Shown here: piece by piece, positions 33,381 to 42,206 of the stretch
Layout of the letters: the number at the start of each line of letters is the position of its first letter
Numbering within the stretch: position 1 is the stretch's first letter
Origin: Exilibacterium sp.
Lineage (GTDB): Bacteria; Pseudomonadota; Gammaproteobacteria; Pseudomonadales; Cellvibrionaceae
Reading direction: 5' to 3'
Length of the DNA: 64,000 bases
Assembly (NCBI GenBank): GCA_028280195.1
Contig: JANQMH010000061.1
Location: 1-64,000, forward strand
Made by a program: the position numbers and the translations under genes
The notes under the pieces: generated by a model
What the model saw: the letters and a program-made list of their open reading frames with translations, nothing else
Database searches by the model: none
Told to the model about the DNA's origin: nothing

Positions 33381-35285
33381 TCAGGTGATCAGGTATTCCT
33401 CGCGATCCAGATAGTCGACAATCTCGGCGGCAATCTTGTCCGCGGTTTTATCCGCGGTTTTGATATGGATTTCGGGGCTTTCCGGCGCTTCATAGGGACT
33501 GTCGAGGCCGGTAAAGTCCTTGATTTCGCCCTTGCGTGCCTTTTTATACAGCCCTTTCGGATCGCGCGCCTCACACTCCTGCAGCGGGGTATCGATAAAG
33601 ATTTCGATAAAGCCGGTGGCACCGCACAACTGGCGCGCCTGCTCCCGGTCGCGGCGGAACGGCGAGATAAAGCAGCTCAGCACGATCAGGCCGGCATCGG
33701 CCATCAGGTTGGCCACCTCGCTGATACGGCGGATGTTTTCCACCCGGTCGGCTTCGCTAAAGCCCAGGTCCTTGTTGAGACCGTGGCGCACATTGTCGCC
33801 GTCCATGGTATAGGTGTGGTTGCCGCGGGCGAACAGTTTTTTCTCCACCAGGTTGGCGATGGTGGACTTGCCGGCACCGGACAGGCCGGTAAACCACAAG
33901 ACCACCGGTTTTTGCTGCTTGGCGGCAGCGCGCGAGGACTTGGTGACATCGTGGGCGTGCCAGTGCACATTGGTGGCGGTGTCCAGGCTGTGGCGCAGCA
34001 TGCCGCAGGCCACGGTCTTATTGGTGATTCTGTCGACCACCACCAAGCAGCCGGTGCTGCGGGTCTGCTCGTAGGGGTCGAAGGCAATACTTTCCGATAA
34101 TGCCAGCTCGCAGCGCGCCACCTCGTTCAGGGTCAGCACCTCGGCGGCCTGCTGGTGCAGGTTATTGACATCGACCTTGTAGTTAATGGCGGTGATATTG
34201 CCCGGCACGGTGCGATTTTCCAGCCGGATCAGGTAGGGACGGTTAAGCACCATTTCGTGCTCGTCCATCCACAGGATATCGGCGGCCAGGTCGCTGCTGA
34301 CCTGCGGGCGCGCCTCACGGGTGGACAGGGTGTCGCCGCGGGAAATATCGATTTCATCTTCGAGGGTAAGGGTTACCGCCTGCTCGCAGATCGCCTCCGC
34401 CAGCTCGCCGTCATAGGTGACAATGCTTTTTACGCGGCTGGTCTTGCCGCCGGGCAGCGCCACCACCTCGTCGCCCACCGCCACCTTGCCGGCGGCGATG
34501 GTGCCGGAGAAACCGCGAAAGTCGAGGTTGGGGCGGTTGACCCACTGCACCGGCATGCGAAAGGCCTTGTCGGTCTCTTCGCGGGTCACATCGATACTTT
34601 CCAGATGCTGCATCAGGCTCGGGCCCGGGTACCACGGCATGGCCCCGGTCTTCTGCAGGACATTGTCGCCCTCCAGCGCCGACATCGGAATGGCGGTGAT
34701 ATCGCTGAAGTTCAGCGCCTTGGCGAATTCGAGGTAGTCGCGCTTGATGCTGTCAAACGTTGCCTGGTCGTAGTCCACCAGGTCCATTTTATTGATCGCC
34801 AGTACCACATGGCGGATACCCAGCAGCGAAACGATATAGCTGTGGCGCTTGGTCTGGGTCAGCACACCCTTGCGCCCGTCGATCAGGATAATCGCCAGTT
34901 CTCCGGTGGAGGCGCCGGTGGCCATATTGCGGGTGTACTGCTCGTGACCGGGCGTGTCGGCGATAATGAACTTGCGCTTGTCGGTGGAGAAGAAGCGATA
35001 GGCCACATCGATGGTGATGCCCTGCTCGCGCTCCGCCTGCAGGCCGTCTACCAGCAGTGCCAGGTCGATTTTATCGCCGGTGGTGCCGACTTTCTTGCTG
35101 TCGACTTCCAGCGCGGCGAGTTGGTCTTCAAAAATCATCTTCGAGTCGTAGAGCAGGCGGCCGATCAGGGTGCTTTTGCCGTCGTCGACACTGCCGCAGG
35201 TAATCAGGCGCAGAAAACTCTTGTGTTCCTGCTCGGTCAGGTAGGCCTCGATATCGGATTCGATCAAGTCGGATGCGTGAGCCAT
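33381..35285 (-). CDS. cysNC: Bifunctional sulfate adenylyltransferase subunit 1 / adenylylsulfate kinase
   Basis: A 634-residue fusion. The N-terminal GTPase of ATP sulfurylase has the P-loop 'GSVDDGKST' (31-39), 'DTPGHEQY' and 'NKMD', followed by two EF-Tu-like beta domains. An APS kinase domain starts near residue 440 with the P-loop 'GLSGAGKST' (about 464-472) and continues with 'MDGDNVRHGLNKDLGF'. It acts with CysD to make APS and then PAPS from sulfate. The ATG overlaps the last base of the cysD stop, so the genes are translationally coupled. The start at 35285 is firm; the upstream frame is a shadow of cysD. Confidence 0.97.
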   Translation of the reverse strand: MAHASDLIESDIEAYLTEQEHKSFLRLITCGSVDDGKSTLIGRLLYDSKMIFEDQLAALEVDSKKVGTTGDKIDLALLVDGLQAEREQGITIDVAYRFFSTDKRKFIIADTPGHEQYTRNMATGASTGELAIILIDGRKGVLTQTKRHSYIVSLLGIRHVVLAINKMDLVDYDQATFDSIKRDYLEFAKALNFSDITAIPMSALEGDNVLQKTGAMPWYPGPSLMQHLESIDVTREETDKAFRMPVQWVNRPNLDFRGFSGTIAAGKVAVGDEVVALPGGKTSRVKSIVTYDGELAEAICEQAVTLTLEDEIDISRGDTLSTREARPQVSSDLAADILWMDEHEMVLNRPYLIRLENRTVPGNITAINYKVDVNNLHQQAAEVLTLNEVARCELALSESIAFDPYEQTRSTGCLVVVDRITNKTVACGMLRHSLDTATNVHWHAHDVTKSSRAAAKQQKPVVLWFTGLSGAGKSTIANLVEKKLFARGNHTYTMDGDNVRHGLNKDLGFSEADRVENIRRISEVANLMADAGLIVLSCFISPFRRDREQARQLCGATGFIEIFIDTPLQECEARDPKGLYKKARKGEIKDFTGLDSPYEAPESPEIHIKTADKTADKIAAEIVDYLDREEYLIT

Positions 35286-36187
35286 TAGAAGTACCCCTCT
35301 TGTTTCTTCTGCTCCATGGAGGCGCCGTGGTCCTGGTCGATCACCCGGCCCTGGCGTTCGGAAGTGCGGGTCAGCAGCATTTCCTGAATGATTTGCGGCA
35401 GGGTCTCCGCCTCCGATTCCACCGCACCGGTCAGCGGATAGCAGCCCAGGGTGCGGAAGCGCACTTTTTTCATCTGTATCTTTTCGCCGGGTTCCAGGGG
35501 CATGCGGTCGTCGTCCACCATAATCAGCGTGCCGTCGCGCTCCACCACCGGGCGCTCCCTGGCGAAATACAGCGGCACCATGTCGATGGATTCCTGGTGG
35601 ATATACTGCCATATGTCCAGCTCGGTCCAGTTGGATAGCGGGAACACCCGCATGCTTTCGCCCTTGTGGATGCGGCTGTTATAGGTGCGCCACAACTCCG
35701 GGCGCTGGTTTTTCGGGTCCCAGCGGTGCTGATTGCTGCGGAAGGAAAAAATGCGCTCCTTGGCGCGGGACTTTTCCTCATCGCGGCGCGCGCCGCCGAA
35801 AGCGGCGTCGAACTGGTATTTGCTCAGCGCCTGCTTCAGGGACTGGGTTTTCATGATATCGGTGTGCACCGCCGAACCGTGGGTAAACGGGCCGACACCC
35901 TGCTCGACACCCTCGCGGTTGATATGCACAATCATTTCCAGCCCCAGCTCCCTGGCCAGCCGGTCGCGAAACTCGATCATTTCCCGAAACTTCCAGGTGG
36001 TATCGATATGCATCACCGGAAAGGGCGGCAGCGATGGGTAGAAGGCCTTCATCGTCAGGTGCAGCAGCACCGAGGAGTCCTTGCCGATGGAATAGAGCAT
36101 CACCGGGTGGCGGCTCTCGGCCGCCACCTCGCGGATAATATGGATGCTTTCCGCCTCCAGGCGCTGCAGATGTGTCAGGTTATTCAT
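35285..36187 (-). CDS. cysD: Sulfate adenylyltransferase subunit 2
   Basis: A 300-residue PP-loop enzyme that adenylates sulfate using ATP. The '[14 protein letters not shown]' loop, '[12 protein letters not shown]', '[17 protein letters not shown]' and '[15 protein letters not shown]' are nearly invariant in CysD. It is the first gene of the cysD-cysNC pair. The promoter should lie in the operator-rich gap shared with the divergent TetR gene. Sulfite reduction genes are not in the window. Confidence 0.97.
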   Translation of the reverse strand: MNNLTHLQRLEAESIHIIREVAAESRHPVMLYSIGKDSSVLLHLTMKAFYPSLPPFPVMHIDTTWKFREMIEFRDRLARELGLEMIVHINREGVEQGVGPFTHGSAVHTDIMKTQSLKQALSKYQFDAAFGGARRDEEKSRAKERIFSFRSNQHRWDPKNQRPELWRTYNSRIHKGESMRVFPLSNWTELDIWQYIHQESIDMVPLYFARERPVVERDGTLIMVDDDRMPLEPGEKIQMKKVRFRTLGCYPLTGAVESEAETLPQIIQEMLLTRTSERQGRVIDQDHGASMEQKKQEGYF

Positions 36188-36265
36188 GGGTAGTTAACCT
36201 CTATCGGAGCAGGCTCGCGCCTGTGCCGCCATTTGATTCAAATCCCTAAAGGAAATCTATAAACT

Positions 36266-36345
36266 TATAGAAATTCTATAAAGTGAAAGAAATTCTATAG
36301 ATCTATTTATAGCTTGGCAACATTTTTCTATAGGTCTATTTATAG
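36266..36345. promoter_or_regulatory. Operator cluster between cysD and the TetR gene
   Basis: An AT-rich stretch built from TATAG/CTATA elements. TATAGAAATTCTATA (36266-36280) is a palindrome with 7-base arms. Its AGAAATTCTATA half recurs at 36288-36299. Two 18-base direct repeats, CTATAG-A/G-TCTATTTATAG, lie at 36295-36312 and 36328-36345, 33 bases apart, which is about three helical turns. This is strong evidence for a multi-site regulator target controlling one or both divergent genes. The factor is probably the adjacent TetR protein, by inference. Confidence 0.75.
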
Positions 36346-36473
36346 AATATAGTTATAGTTAACGCATATTCCCTGCCGGTGTTGCCTTTCCCGCAGGGGT
36401 GGAATTCTCTAAAATCCCCGCTGTTATGGGCCTGGAGCGGTGTTTTCAGGTGCGGCAGAGGCCCTGGGGGTCA

Positions 36474-37079
36474 ATGATGGAGCCGGTTTTGGCGGACAAG
36501 AAATCCAAGTACGATCAGCGCTACATGGCGGCCGTGGATGCTGCGGCGGCGGTATTTGCCGACAAGGGCTACCACGGTGCCGGCACCCTGAATATCGCTG
36601 AAAAGCTCAATATCAAGCAGGGCAGCCTCTACTATTACTTTCCCTCGAAAGAAGCGGCGCTGGAGGCGGTATGCCTGGAGGGGGTCAAATACCAACTGGC
36701 CTACCTGGAGTCGCTGTTGCGGGAGGAGCGGCCGTTTGCCGCTACCATCCGGGCCATTCTGCACCATACCCTGACTTCGCTGCACGATCGGGCGGATTAT
36801 ATGATTGTGTTTGACGATGAGCGGCAGTGTATTCCCGTGGAGCGGCGCGGGCGAATCCGCGAGCAGTCGAGTCACTACCATAAGTTGCTGGAGCAGATTT
36901 TCCGGCGCGCGCAGCAGCGCGGGGAGATGAAGGGGCATTTGGATATTTACATTTCGGTACGGGCGTTTACCGGGTTGCTTTCCTCCATCTCCTCCTGGTA
37001 TCACACGCAGCAGGATATTGATGTCGAGGCGGTGGCGGAGCAGTATAGTGAGGTGTTTTTGGGGGGGAGTTGTGTTTAG
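36474..37079 (+). CDS. TetR-family regulator
   Basis: A 201-residue TetR repressor. The N-terminal helix-turn-helix region reads 'AAAVFADKGYHGAGTLNIAE' and 'LNIKQGSLYYYFPSKEAALE'; a helical ligand domain follows ('TIRAILHHTLTSLHDRADYM'). It starts at one of two adjacent ATGs; 36474 has GGGGG just upstream. It is divergent from cysD across a repeat-rich operator region. TetR control of sulfate activation is not standard (CysB usually does this), so it may instead control only itself or another gene. Confidence 0.92.
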   Translation: MMEPVLADKKSKYDQRYMAAVDAAAAVFADKGYHGAGTLNIAEKLNIKQGSLYYYFPSKEAALEAVCLEGVKYQLAYLESLLREERPFAATIRAILHHTLTSLHDRADYMIVFDDERQCIPVERRGRIREQSSHYHKLLEQIFRRAQQRGEMKGHLDIYISVRAFTGLLSSISSWYHTQQDIDVEAVAEQYSEVFLGGSCV

Positions 37080-37240
37080 GTGTATCGGTTTTTCGGCAGC
37101 TGTCTGTCAGATTGAATTCAGTTTATACGTTTAATAACCTCTGATGCAGGTTGTTGTGATAGCTGGCCTTGGGTGTTAGCGCATCCTTGGTCAGCGCCTA
37201 TTGTTCTATTGATACAGTCTGGTTTTATCCTCTTTGCCGT

Positions 37241-37660
37241 CTAGGTTGAATGGACTACCTGTTGCAGTGCATCGGTAGCATTGAGTATCTGTATTCCTTC
37301 ATAGGGGTGTAGAACGAGCAGGTCACTGTCACCTGTGACAATTATATGCGCCTGCGCGGCCAGAGCGGTGGCAATAACGATATCATCATCGGCATCGCGC
37401 ACTGTACGCTGAATGGGTTCGGGTTTGACCAGTTGAGCCAACATGCCATAGCGCTGCATCAGAAACGCGGGTGTGATCGCTTGGGGTGCGAGCATGGAGG
37501 CAAACTTCTCACGCCCCAGGACCTCGGCGAGTTCGTCCAGAAGCGCACTGCTGGTAAACAGGCTAACCGAGTTGTCTCGCCCCCGTTCCATCAGTTGGCG
37601 CGGTATGCCGCCCCAGATCAACCCTGATACGACAATATTGGTATCAAGTACCAGGCGCAT
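37241..37660 (-). CDS. PIN-domain toxin-like nuclease
   Basis: A 139-residue PIN protein of the COG1569 'putative toxin' type. Acidic site residues are seen in 'LVLDTNIVVSG' (D6), 'LLDELAEVL' (the conserved Glu), 'VRDADDDIVIATAL' and 'TGDSDLL'. It overlaps the upstream small gene by 17 bases, the classic antitoxin-toxin layout. It is expected to act as an RNase, restrained by the partner protein. Its base composition is lower in GC than the flanking core genes. Confidence 0.88.
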   Translation of the reverse strand: MRLVLDTNIVVSGLIWGGIPRQLMERGRDNSVSLFTSSALLDELAEVLGREKFASMLAPQAITPAFLMQRYGMLAQLVKPEPIQRTVRDADDDIVIATALAAQAHIIVTGDSDLLVLHPYEGIQILNATDALQQVVHST

Positions 37661-37889
37661 GTTGTTGTCTCTGCTTACGTACGGCGTTCACTTCGGCTTG
37701 AATCTCATCCATTGTCATGGGCGGAAAATTAGCAGCGGCCAGTTTGTCAGCGGCATTGAATAGCCCGTCGACCGCCCGACGGCGTAAGCCTTCGCGAATC
37801 AGGGCTTCAATAGCACTGGGTTCCAGTAGCCCGGCATCATTAGCCTCTTTTATCAGTGGTTCGGGTAAATCAATCGTCAGTGTTGTCAT
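37644..37889 (-). CDS. Antitoxin-like protein for the PIN nuclease
   Basis: An 81-residue protein with an N-terminal ribbon-helix-helix-like strand 'MTTLTIDLPEPLIKEANDAG' and a helical C-terminus ('DEIQAEVNAVRKQRQQ'), as in antitoxins of PIN toxins. It lies directly upstream of, and overlapping, the PIN gene and downstream of an XRE regulator. Pairing is inferred from overlap and size. Confidence 0.8.
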   Translation of the reverse strand: MTTLTIDLPEPLIKEANDAGLLEPSAIEALIREGLRRRAVDGLFNAADKLAAANFPPMTMDEIQAEVNAVRKQRQQHAPGT

Positions 37890-37898
37890 CGTATTACC

Positions 37899-38261
37899 TC
37901 ATCGAGCGAGTGTTTGTAGTTGCTTCTTGGTGAGAAAGGCATCCAGTAGCTTTTTGACCACGGTTTTATCTTCTTCCGACAGATGCTCCACTTCCTGAAA
38001 TTGCCGGAGCAGCTCTCGATCCTCGAATTTAGCCTTGGCTGCTTCTTCGGTAGATCCCTCTAGCAAGTAGTCGCTACTGACATCCATTGCTTCGGCCAAG
38101 CGCTTTAATGTATCGCCACTAGGGCGAGATACACCACGCTCAAACCGTCCAATGTGTGTGTAGTGTAAACCGGCCAGCTTTCCCAGTTCGGTTTGTGACA
38201 AGCTCTTTTGCTTGCGTAATGTGCGTAAACGCTCTGAAAACCCCTCTGACATATCCGCCAT
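37899..38261 (-). CDS. XRE-family DNA-binding protein
   Basis: A 120-residue regulator with an N-terminal helix-turn-helix (about 10-65: 'RLRTLRKQKSLSQTELGKLA' then 'THIGRFERGVSRPSGDTLKR') and a helical C-terminus ('LLRQFQEVEHLSEEDKTVVK'). It is the first gene of a three-gene unit with the antitoxin and PIN toxin, 9 bases apart. It is likely to regulate this operon. A second, truncated XRE start occurs 320 bases upstream at 38552-38680. Confidence 0.88.
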   Translation of the reverse strand: MADMSEGFSERLRTLRKQKSLSQTELGKLAGLHYTHIGRFERGVSRPSGDTLKRLAEAMDVSSDYLLEGSTEEAAKAKFEDRELLRQFQEVEHLSEEDKTVVKKLLDAFLTKKQLQTLAR

Positions 38262-38367
38262 ATCCAGCGCCTCAGTCTCTTTATCGGCTATAGATAGAGC
38301 AATGTTGCCGGATTTATCCGGAAAAATCCATGCGCCGATGATTGATTATGCGTGATTCGTGCTTGAC

Positions 38368-38411
38368 AGAATAAAGCACTCTCACTAGCTTATCAAGCAT
38401 ACTTGCTTGAT
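38368..38411 (-). promoter_or_regulatory. Candidate promoter and operator for the XRE/antitoxin/PIN operon
   Basis: On the minus strand, TTGATA and TATTCT are separated by 17 bases, with the start site expected near 38360. A perfect inverted repeat, ATCAAGCA-n4-TGCTTGAT (38392-38411), overlaps the -35 element, the right place for autorepression. A plus-strand TTGACA at 38363 may drive transcription the other way. Confidence 0.5.
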
Positions 38412-38440
38412 TAAAAAAATGCCCTTGGGCACATAACAGT

Positions 38441-38593
38441 ATGGCGCGAATACCCGATAAACAGGTCGAACGACTGAAAATGGGTATATTCCTGCTGCGA
38501 CTGGTGGAGAGCCAGGGCTACCAGCCCAGAAGCAGGGCAAGGGCTATTCCCTTAACTGCCCCTTCCAAGATGGCGACAATACCCCGAGCCTAA
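38441..38593 (+). pseudogene. Broken 5' remnant of a CHC2-type DNA primase gene
   Basis: The ORF of 50 codons starts 'MARIPDKQVERLKMG' and 'LLRLVESQGYQPR', the typical start of mobile-element primases with a CHC2 zinc finger. Around 38530 the frame must shift by one to continue as 'GKGYSLNCPFQDGDNTPSLI', the zinc-finger segment ('CPF...PSL', here with Q for the usual H). Nothing follows, so it is a frameshifted, truncated fragment. Confidence 0.7.
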
Positions 38594-38680
38594 TTTCTTA
38601 CCGAGTTCGGGCTGGGACCAGTCTTGCTGCTTATGCAAATCATGCAATCGCTTAGCAAATAGTGTGTCTGATGCGCTCAT
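38552..38680 (-). pseudogene. Truncated second XRE regulator gene start
   Basis: On the minus strand the ORF begins 'MSASDTLFAKRLHDLHKQQD' then 'WSQPELGKKLG', an XRE N-terminus related to the intact one at 37899-38261, and stops after 42 residues. Homology ends near 38590, where it abuts the primase fragment. That junction looks like a deletion endpoint. Confidence 0.65.
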
Positions 38681-39244
38681 AATCGTTACCTAAACGTTAC
38701 GTATATAACCTGATTTAGACTGAAAGAGGTCGATTTAAATGATGTTATAGTGATGGTCAATACGGATAAGGTTTGACTGTCATGGCATGGATTGGTGCGG
38801 ATACGTCAATCCCGTGGTCTATAATATCGTCGTCCCATCGGTCCTAGCTTCAATCAATGAGAATACAGACTTCTATCTGGTCGGCTTTAACGACGATGGC
38901 TGCCAGGATATATTGTTGCGGAACCTTTAATTAGCTGAATCGACCATACACCGATTCTGACTGGTGCTGCAGGCGACACTGCCAGCCAGTCTCGCCGCTT
39001 ATTCAGCTGCCAGCTTGCTGCATGATATCCTCCACACTCCCATACTTTCCACTTTCAAAAGACTATTCAGCATTTAAACAGGCAGCAGTAGGGTGAACTA
39101 CAAAAAATCAAAGCTGAAGTATTTTCTAATTTGCCGAGAAGAGTGCCCCGGGTGCTGCTTATAAACAGCTTTGCCCAAGCCAAACCTTCAATTCTTGGTC
39201 TGGAGATTTGGCTTGCTTCACTAGTCTAGCCCATTGGGGTCCAA
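38681..39244. other. Gap without an intact gene
   Basis: The sequence is AT-rich with many stops on both strands. A short open stretch near 38868-38931 ('FYLVGFNDDGCQDILLRNL', then stop) may be a 3' gene fragment, but I cannot assign a family. No repeats or tRNA are seen. Confidence 0.45.
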
Positions 39245-40294
39245 CTAATGTGGGCAACAATATACGCCACCTGCACTAACCCATACCCCAGCTCTACCTC
39301 GTGGGATTTTGCAACCACCACTTTGATTTGTAAAGCATACACCTGCAACATAATTATTAGCAGGGCATATATATTGGCCCTGTGATATGACAGCATGCCA
39401 ACTACAACCTGCTCTTGTAACCCTCAAGTTTTCAGCTTCTTTTGAGCTTTTCACTTGTATATGACCATCGATTAGGCCATTCTTTAGAGAACTCAGTTCT
39501 GCTTGTAGATCGTCGGCCCGTAAATCTGTGAGTTTTAATATGGACTCTTCAGGAAAACTGTATTGAAAGTCCTTTAATTTGGTGCTTATAGTTATTGAGC
39601 CAGCAGGCAAAATTTCGAGCGACTGATTATCTCTCTGTACAACAGTTTTTTTACGTGTGCAGTATATATTTATCGACTGCTTTGGAGGTAAGGGAGTTTT
39701 CGTCTCCTGGTTCGCCATAATTGTCTTTTCATTACCCATTAGGCTGCAAACAACAGAATTACTGTCTTGATCGGCTATGCTCAGGCCTCTTAGGGTAACG
39801 TCACGGACTTTTGAATCATTAGTTATTAGAAACGCAATTGCATGCTTGTCATCCGATATCGAGGTGTCAACTTTTAGCCCTTCACTGAATGCCGATATAC
39901 AGCTGAGCCAAGCTGAAATTGCTGGCTGATACACTGAATTTTCGAGATTTTTTGTGTGATGGTATTCTTGCTCGTAACCGGCATTTTCTTTACACCACTC
40001 GTCTAACTTTCTATTGGCCCTACTCGAGCTGAAATCAATTCCAAGAGGAGTTTCCTTTATCATCGTTTCAATACTAAATCTGGCTGATCTGTTAGAGTTT
40101 GAGTATTTATTGTTGCATGCTTTATGGTAGATATATGATTTTTGATCATCGAAGCTAAGCCTAGACACAAAGTTTCTAGCTCCATGTTCTAAAACTGAAT
40201 CGCAATGCTTTGCCTCTCCAGCATTTGCTATACTGTGAAGTGAATATCCTATGACTATAGAAATATTTATAAGCCTCTTGAGATGCTTTTTCAT
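39245..40294 (-). CDS. Orphan secreted cysteine-containing protein, unknown
   Basis: A 349-residue protein with GGAGA 7 bases before the ATG and a signal peptide ending near residue 25 ('SLHSIANAG'). The mature part is mixed alpha/beta with about twelve cysteines. Several cluster at the C-terminus ('AGCSWHAVI', 'YICPANNYVAGVCF' and 'GGVYCCPH'), suggesting a disulfide-rich module. I recognise no family. Base composition is clearly AT-rich compared with the core genes, which suggests horizontal transfer. Confidence 0.65.
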   Translation of the reverse strand: MKKHLKRLINISIVIGYSLHSIANAGEAKHCDSVLEHGARNFVSRLSFDDQKSYIYHKACNNKYSNSNRSARFSIETMIKETPLGIDFSSSRANRKLDEWCKENAGYEQEYHHTKNLENSVYQPAISAWLSCISAFSEGLKVDTSISDDKHAIAFLITNDSKVRDVTLRGLSIADQDSNSVVCSLMGNEKTIMANQETKTPLPPKQSINIYCTRKKTVVQRDNQSLEILPAGSITISTKLKDFQYSFPEESILKLTDLRADDLQAELSSLKNGLIDGHIQVKSSKEAENLRVTRAGCSWHAVISQGQYICPANNYVAGVCFTNQSGGCKIPRGRAGVWVSAGGVYCCPH

Positions 40295-40772
40295 TAGAAT
40301 TCTCCAATAATCATTGAGTTTTTATTTTCTGAGTTACTTCTAGTTTCTCAGTCCATGCGATCATTATGCATTTTCATAAGCCATGCTAGAGTGTTGATAT
40401 TTTATCCCTGTCACGCTTTAGTTAAAAATTCATTGGAACCCTCTGCTGATGGGGTAGGTAAGTCATGTCCTGTATTGAAATTCATTCCTTTTTATTAACC
40501 AGCTAAATTAGCTGCTGCAGCTGTACGAATGCGCGGACAGTGGGCGCTGATAGCCTAATAACTTGAATCAAAACCTGATCTCAACGCTATTGATCAAATA
40601 ATATGTCAAGACAAGGATGGCGAGATAAGCCCGAAGGCTGCTTCCACGTCTATGAAATAACCTGTAACCTCAGTTTATAATATAGCCATATAGGCAGTAG
40701 GAAATTTCTCCAAGTTATTAAGTTATCGGTGCCCCCTGCTACTCTGCTAACTCTGCTGTAATCGTATCCTTA
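40295..40772. other. Gene-free AT-rich gap
   Basis: About 480 bases with no credible ORF. One small inverted repeat, CAGCTAA-A-TTAGCTG (40500-40514), is present. It may hold the promoter of the orphan gene at 39245-40294. Confidence 0.45.
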
Positions 40773-41114
40773 CTATTCATTTGATGAATTGCTATGTTCT
40801 TTTATGCTTGTTTTGCCATTCGCGGTCCCTTCAATGGTGATATCTGAATTATTTTGTATGTAACTCTTTGTAACCGACCTTACACCGAAGTTAATTCCGC
40901 CACTTTCTTTAGTGGCGTCTATAGTAAGTCCTACACTTTTTGTAGTACTAATTAACAAACCTTCTTGTTTTTCGACTTTCATGGAAATTAATCCAATATG
41001 ATACTCCGCTCCTTCTGAATCCTTGTAATGAACAGCACAGCCTTTAAGCACAATTACACTTAGATAAAAAAGAACTTTACTGGGTGATGCAACCTTCATA
41101 CTCTTCGTTGTCAT
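40773..41114 (-). CDS. Small putative lipoprotein, unknown
   Basis: A 113-residue protein with a hydrophobic leader ending in a lipobox-like 'VLKGC' (cysteine near 26), so probably membrane-anchored on the periplasmic side. The mature part is beta-rich ('KSVGLTIDATKESGGINFGV'). AAGG lies 6 bases before the ATG. It overlaps the end of the upstream lipoprotein gene by 38 bases. The 'GINFGV/GLTIDAT' theme resembles segments of that neighbour ('GINFGYKRGTG'), suggesting related proteins. No family is recognised. Confidence 0.6.
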   Translation of the reverse strand: MTTKSMKVASPSKVLFYLSVIVLKGCAVHYKDSEGAEYHIGLISMKVEKQEGLLISTTKSVGLTIDATKESGGINFGVRSVTKSYIQNNSDITIEGTANGKTSIKEHSNSSNE

Positions 41115-41739
41115 TTAGTACCTTAGCTTCTTGGGACGCCTTGATAATTGCGGCTTGTCCAGTTGCAAATGTATGTCTATTTCTTGTTCCGCTAATATTT
41201 GACTTGTCAGCAACTGTATCGCTATCTGTCGTATTTACAGTTATAGATGCATAAGCAGAGCCGACCTGATCATCTACAATTGGCATTTTTATTCCGGTTC
41301 CTCTTTTGTAACCAAAATTTATGCCGGTTGCAGTTGCAGTTGCGTCCCCCCATGACAAATCTAGCAAAGACCATGAACTATATGTGACAAAAATTAATGG
41401 CCCGACTGCAGCGGGTTCCGAGGCGGTGGCCAGTAGAGTCGCTTCTAATTCAGCTCTTGGTTTTATACTTGCTGCACACTTTGCAGCTTCTCCAACAGCT
41501 ACGATTTCCTTTATTACTGTATTTGTATAAGCAATATCGAGATCCGAGGTTCCAAGGACATCAAATGCGGTCCCATCCGACTTTGGTGGAGTTACATTAA
41601 GTGCGGCATTTTTTGCGCCAATTCCGACACCATCGCTCGAGGCATCTATTCCTACTCGAGTATAAGTACCAAAATATAAAGAGTCATTGCTGGCGCATCC
41701 TGCCAGCATTAGTGTTGGTATAAGCAGCAGTTTTTTCAT
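41077..41739 (-). CDS. Putative lipoprotein, unknown
   Basis: A 220-residue protein with a textbook lipobox: 'LMLAGCASND', cysteine 15. AAGGAAG lies 6 bases before the ATG. The mature region starts 'YFGTYTRVGIDASSDGVGIG' and is rich in Gly, Ala and Thr, as in beta-structured surface proteins. It shares the 'TGINFGYKRGTG' element with the following small lipoprotein. Function is unknown. It is part of the AT-rich accessory stretch. Confidence 0.68.
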   Translation of the reverse strand: MKKLLLIPTLMLAGCASNDSLYFGTYTRVGIDASSDGVGIGAKNAALNVTPPKSDGTAFDVLGTSDLDIAYTNTVIKEIVAVGEAAKCAASIKPRAELEATLLATASEPAAVGPLIFVTYSSWSLLDLSWGDATATATGINFGYKRGTGIKMPIVDDQVGSAYASITVNTTDSDTVADKSNISGTRNRHTFATGQAAIIKASQEAKVLNDNEEYEGCITQ

Positions 41740-42052
41740 TAGGGCTTCCTTATCTAAGTGTAGCTAATTCACGTCTAGTTAACTTGGCTTCCAATAGTGA
41801 CAAACCAGCTGTTTCTCCGGCTTGCTGAATTCTTGTTTCTATTGCGATGAACCAAAAAGATACAAAAGTATTCGATTATGAATAGTCTAAGGCTATATTT
41901 TTTACTCCCTCCAATAAATTTCCAATAGTTAACAATTCTTCGTAAAGCATTTTCCTTGATTTAAAGCACAATTTACTTATTAACCCATTCCGGTGCTCAC
42001 CGAAAACTTAGGAGAGCAGAGAACAGTTTTTCTGTGTGCTTCGAACTATTGT

Positions 42053-42083
42053 TCACTATCTTCGGCTTTCGGCTCGATAGTGA
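42053..42083. other. Inverted repeat in the 41740-42206 gap
   Basis: TCACTATC and GATAGTGA pair perfectly around a 15-base spacer, about 120 bases beyond the stop of the M48 gene. It may end that transcript, but there is no T-tract. No gene is seen in the rest of the 41740-42206 gap. Confidence 0.35.
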
Positions 42084-42206
42084 GAATGACTGTAGTAGCT
42101 GTTTTCACTGATGTTCCGATTGTCAATAAATATTTTAAATTTATAGTGCTTGCTTTTGAGTATTACGGCCCTCGGCGATGTCATTCCATGATAGCCGCCC
42201 GTCATA

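Noticed and set aside
36230-36255. tRNA-like T-loop sequence 'GATTCAAATCCC' as a possible attachment site
   Set aside because: No acceptor, D or anticodon arms can be built around it, and no integrase is nearby.
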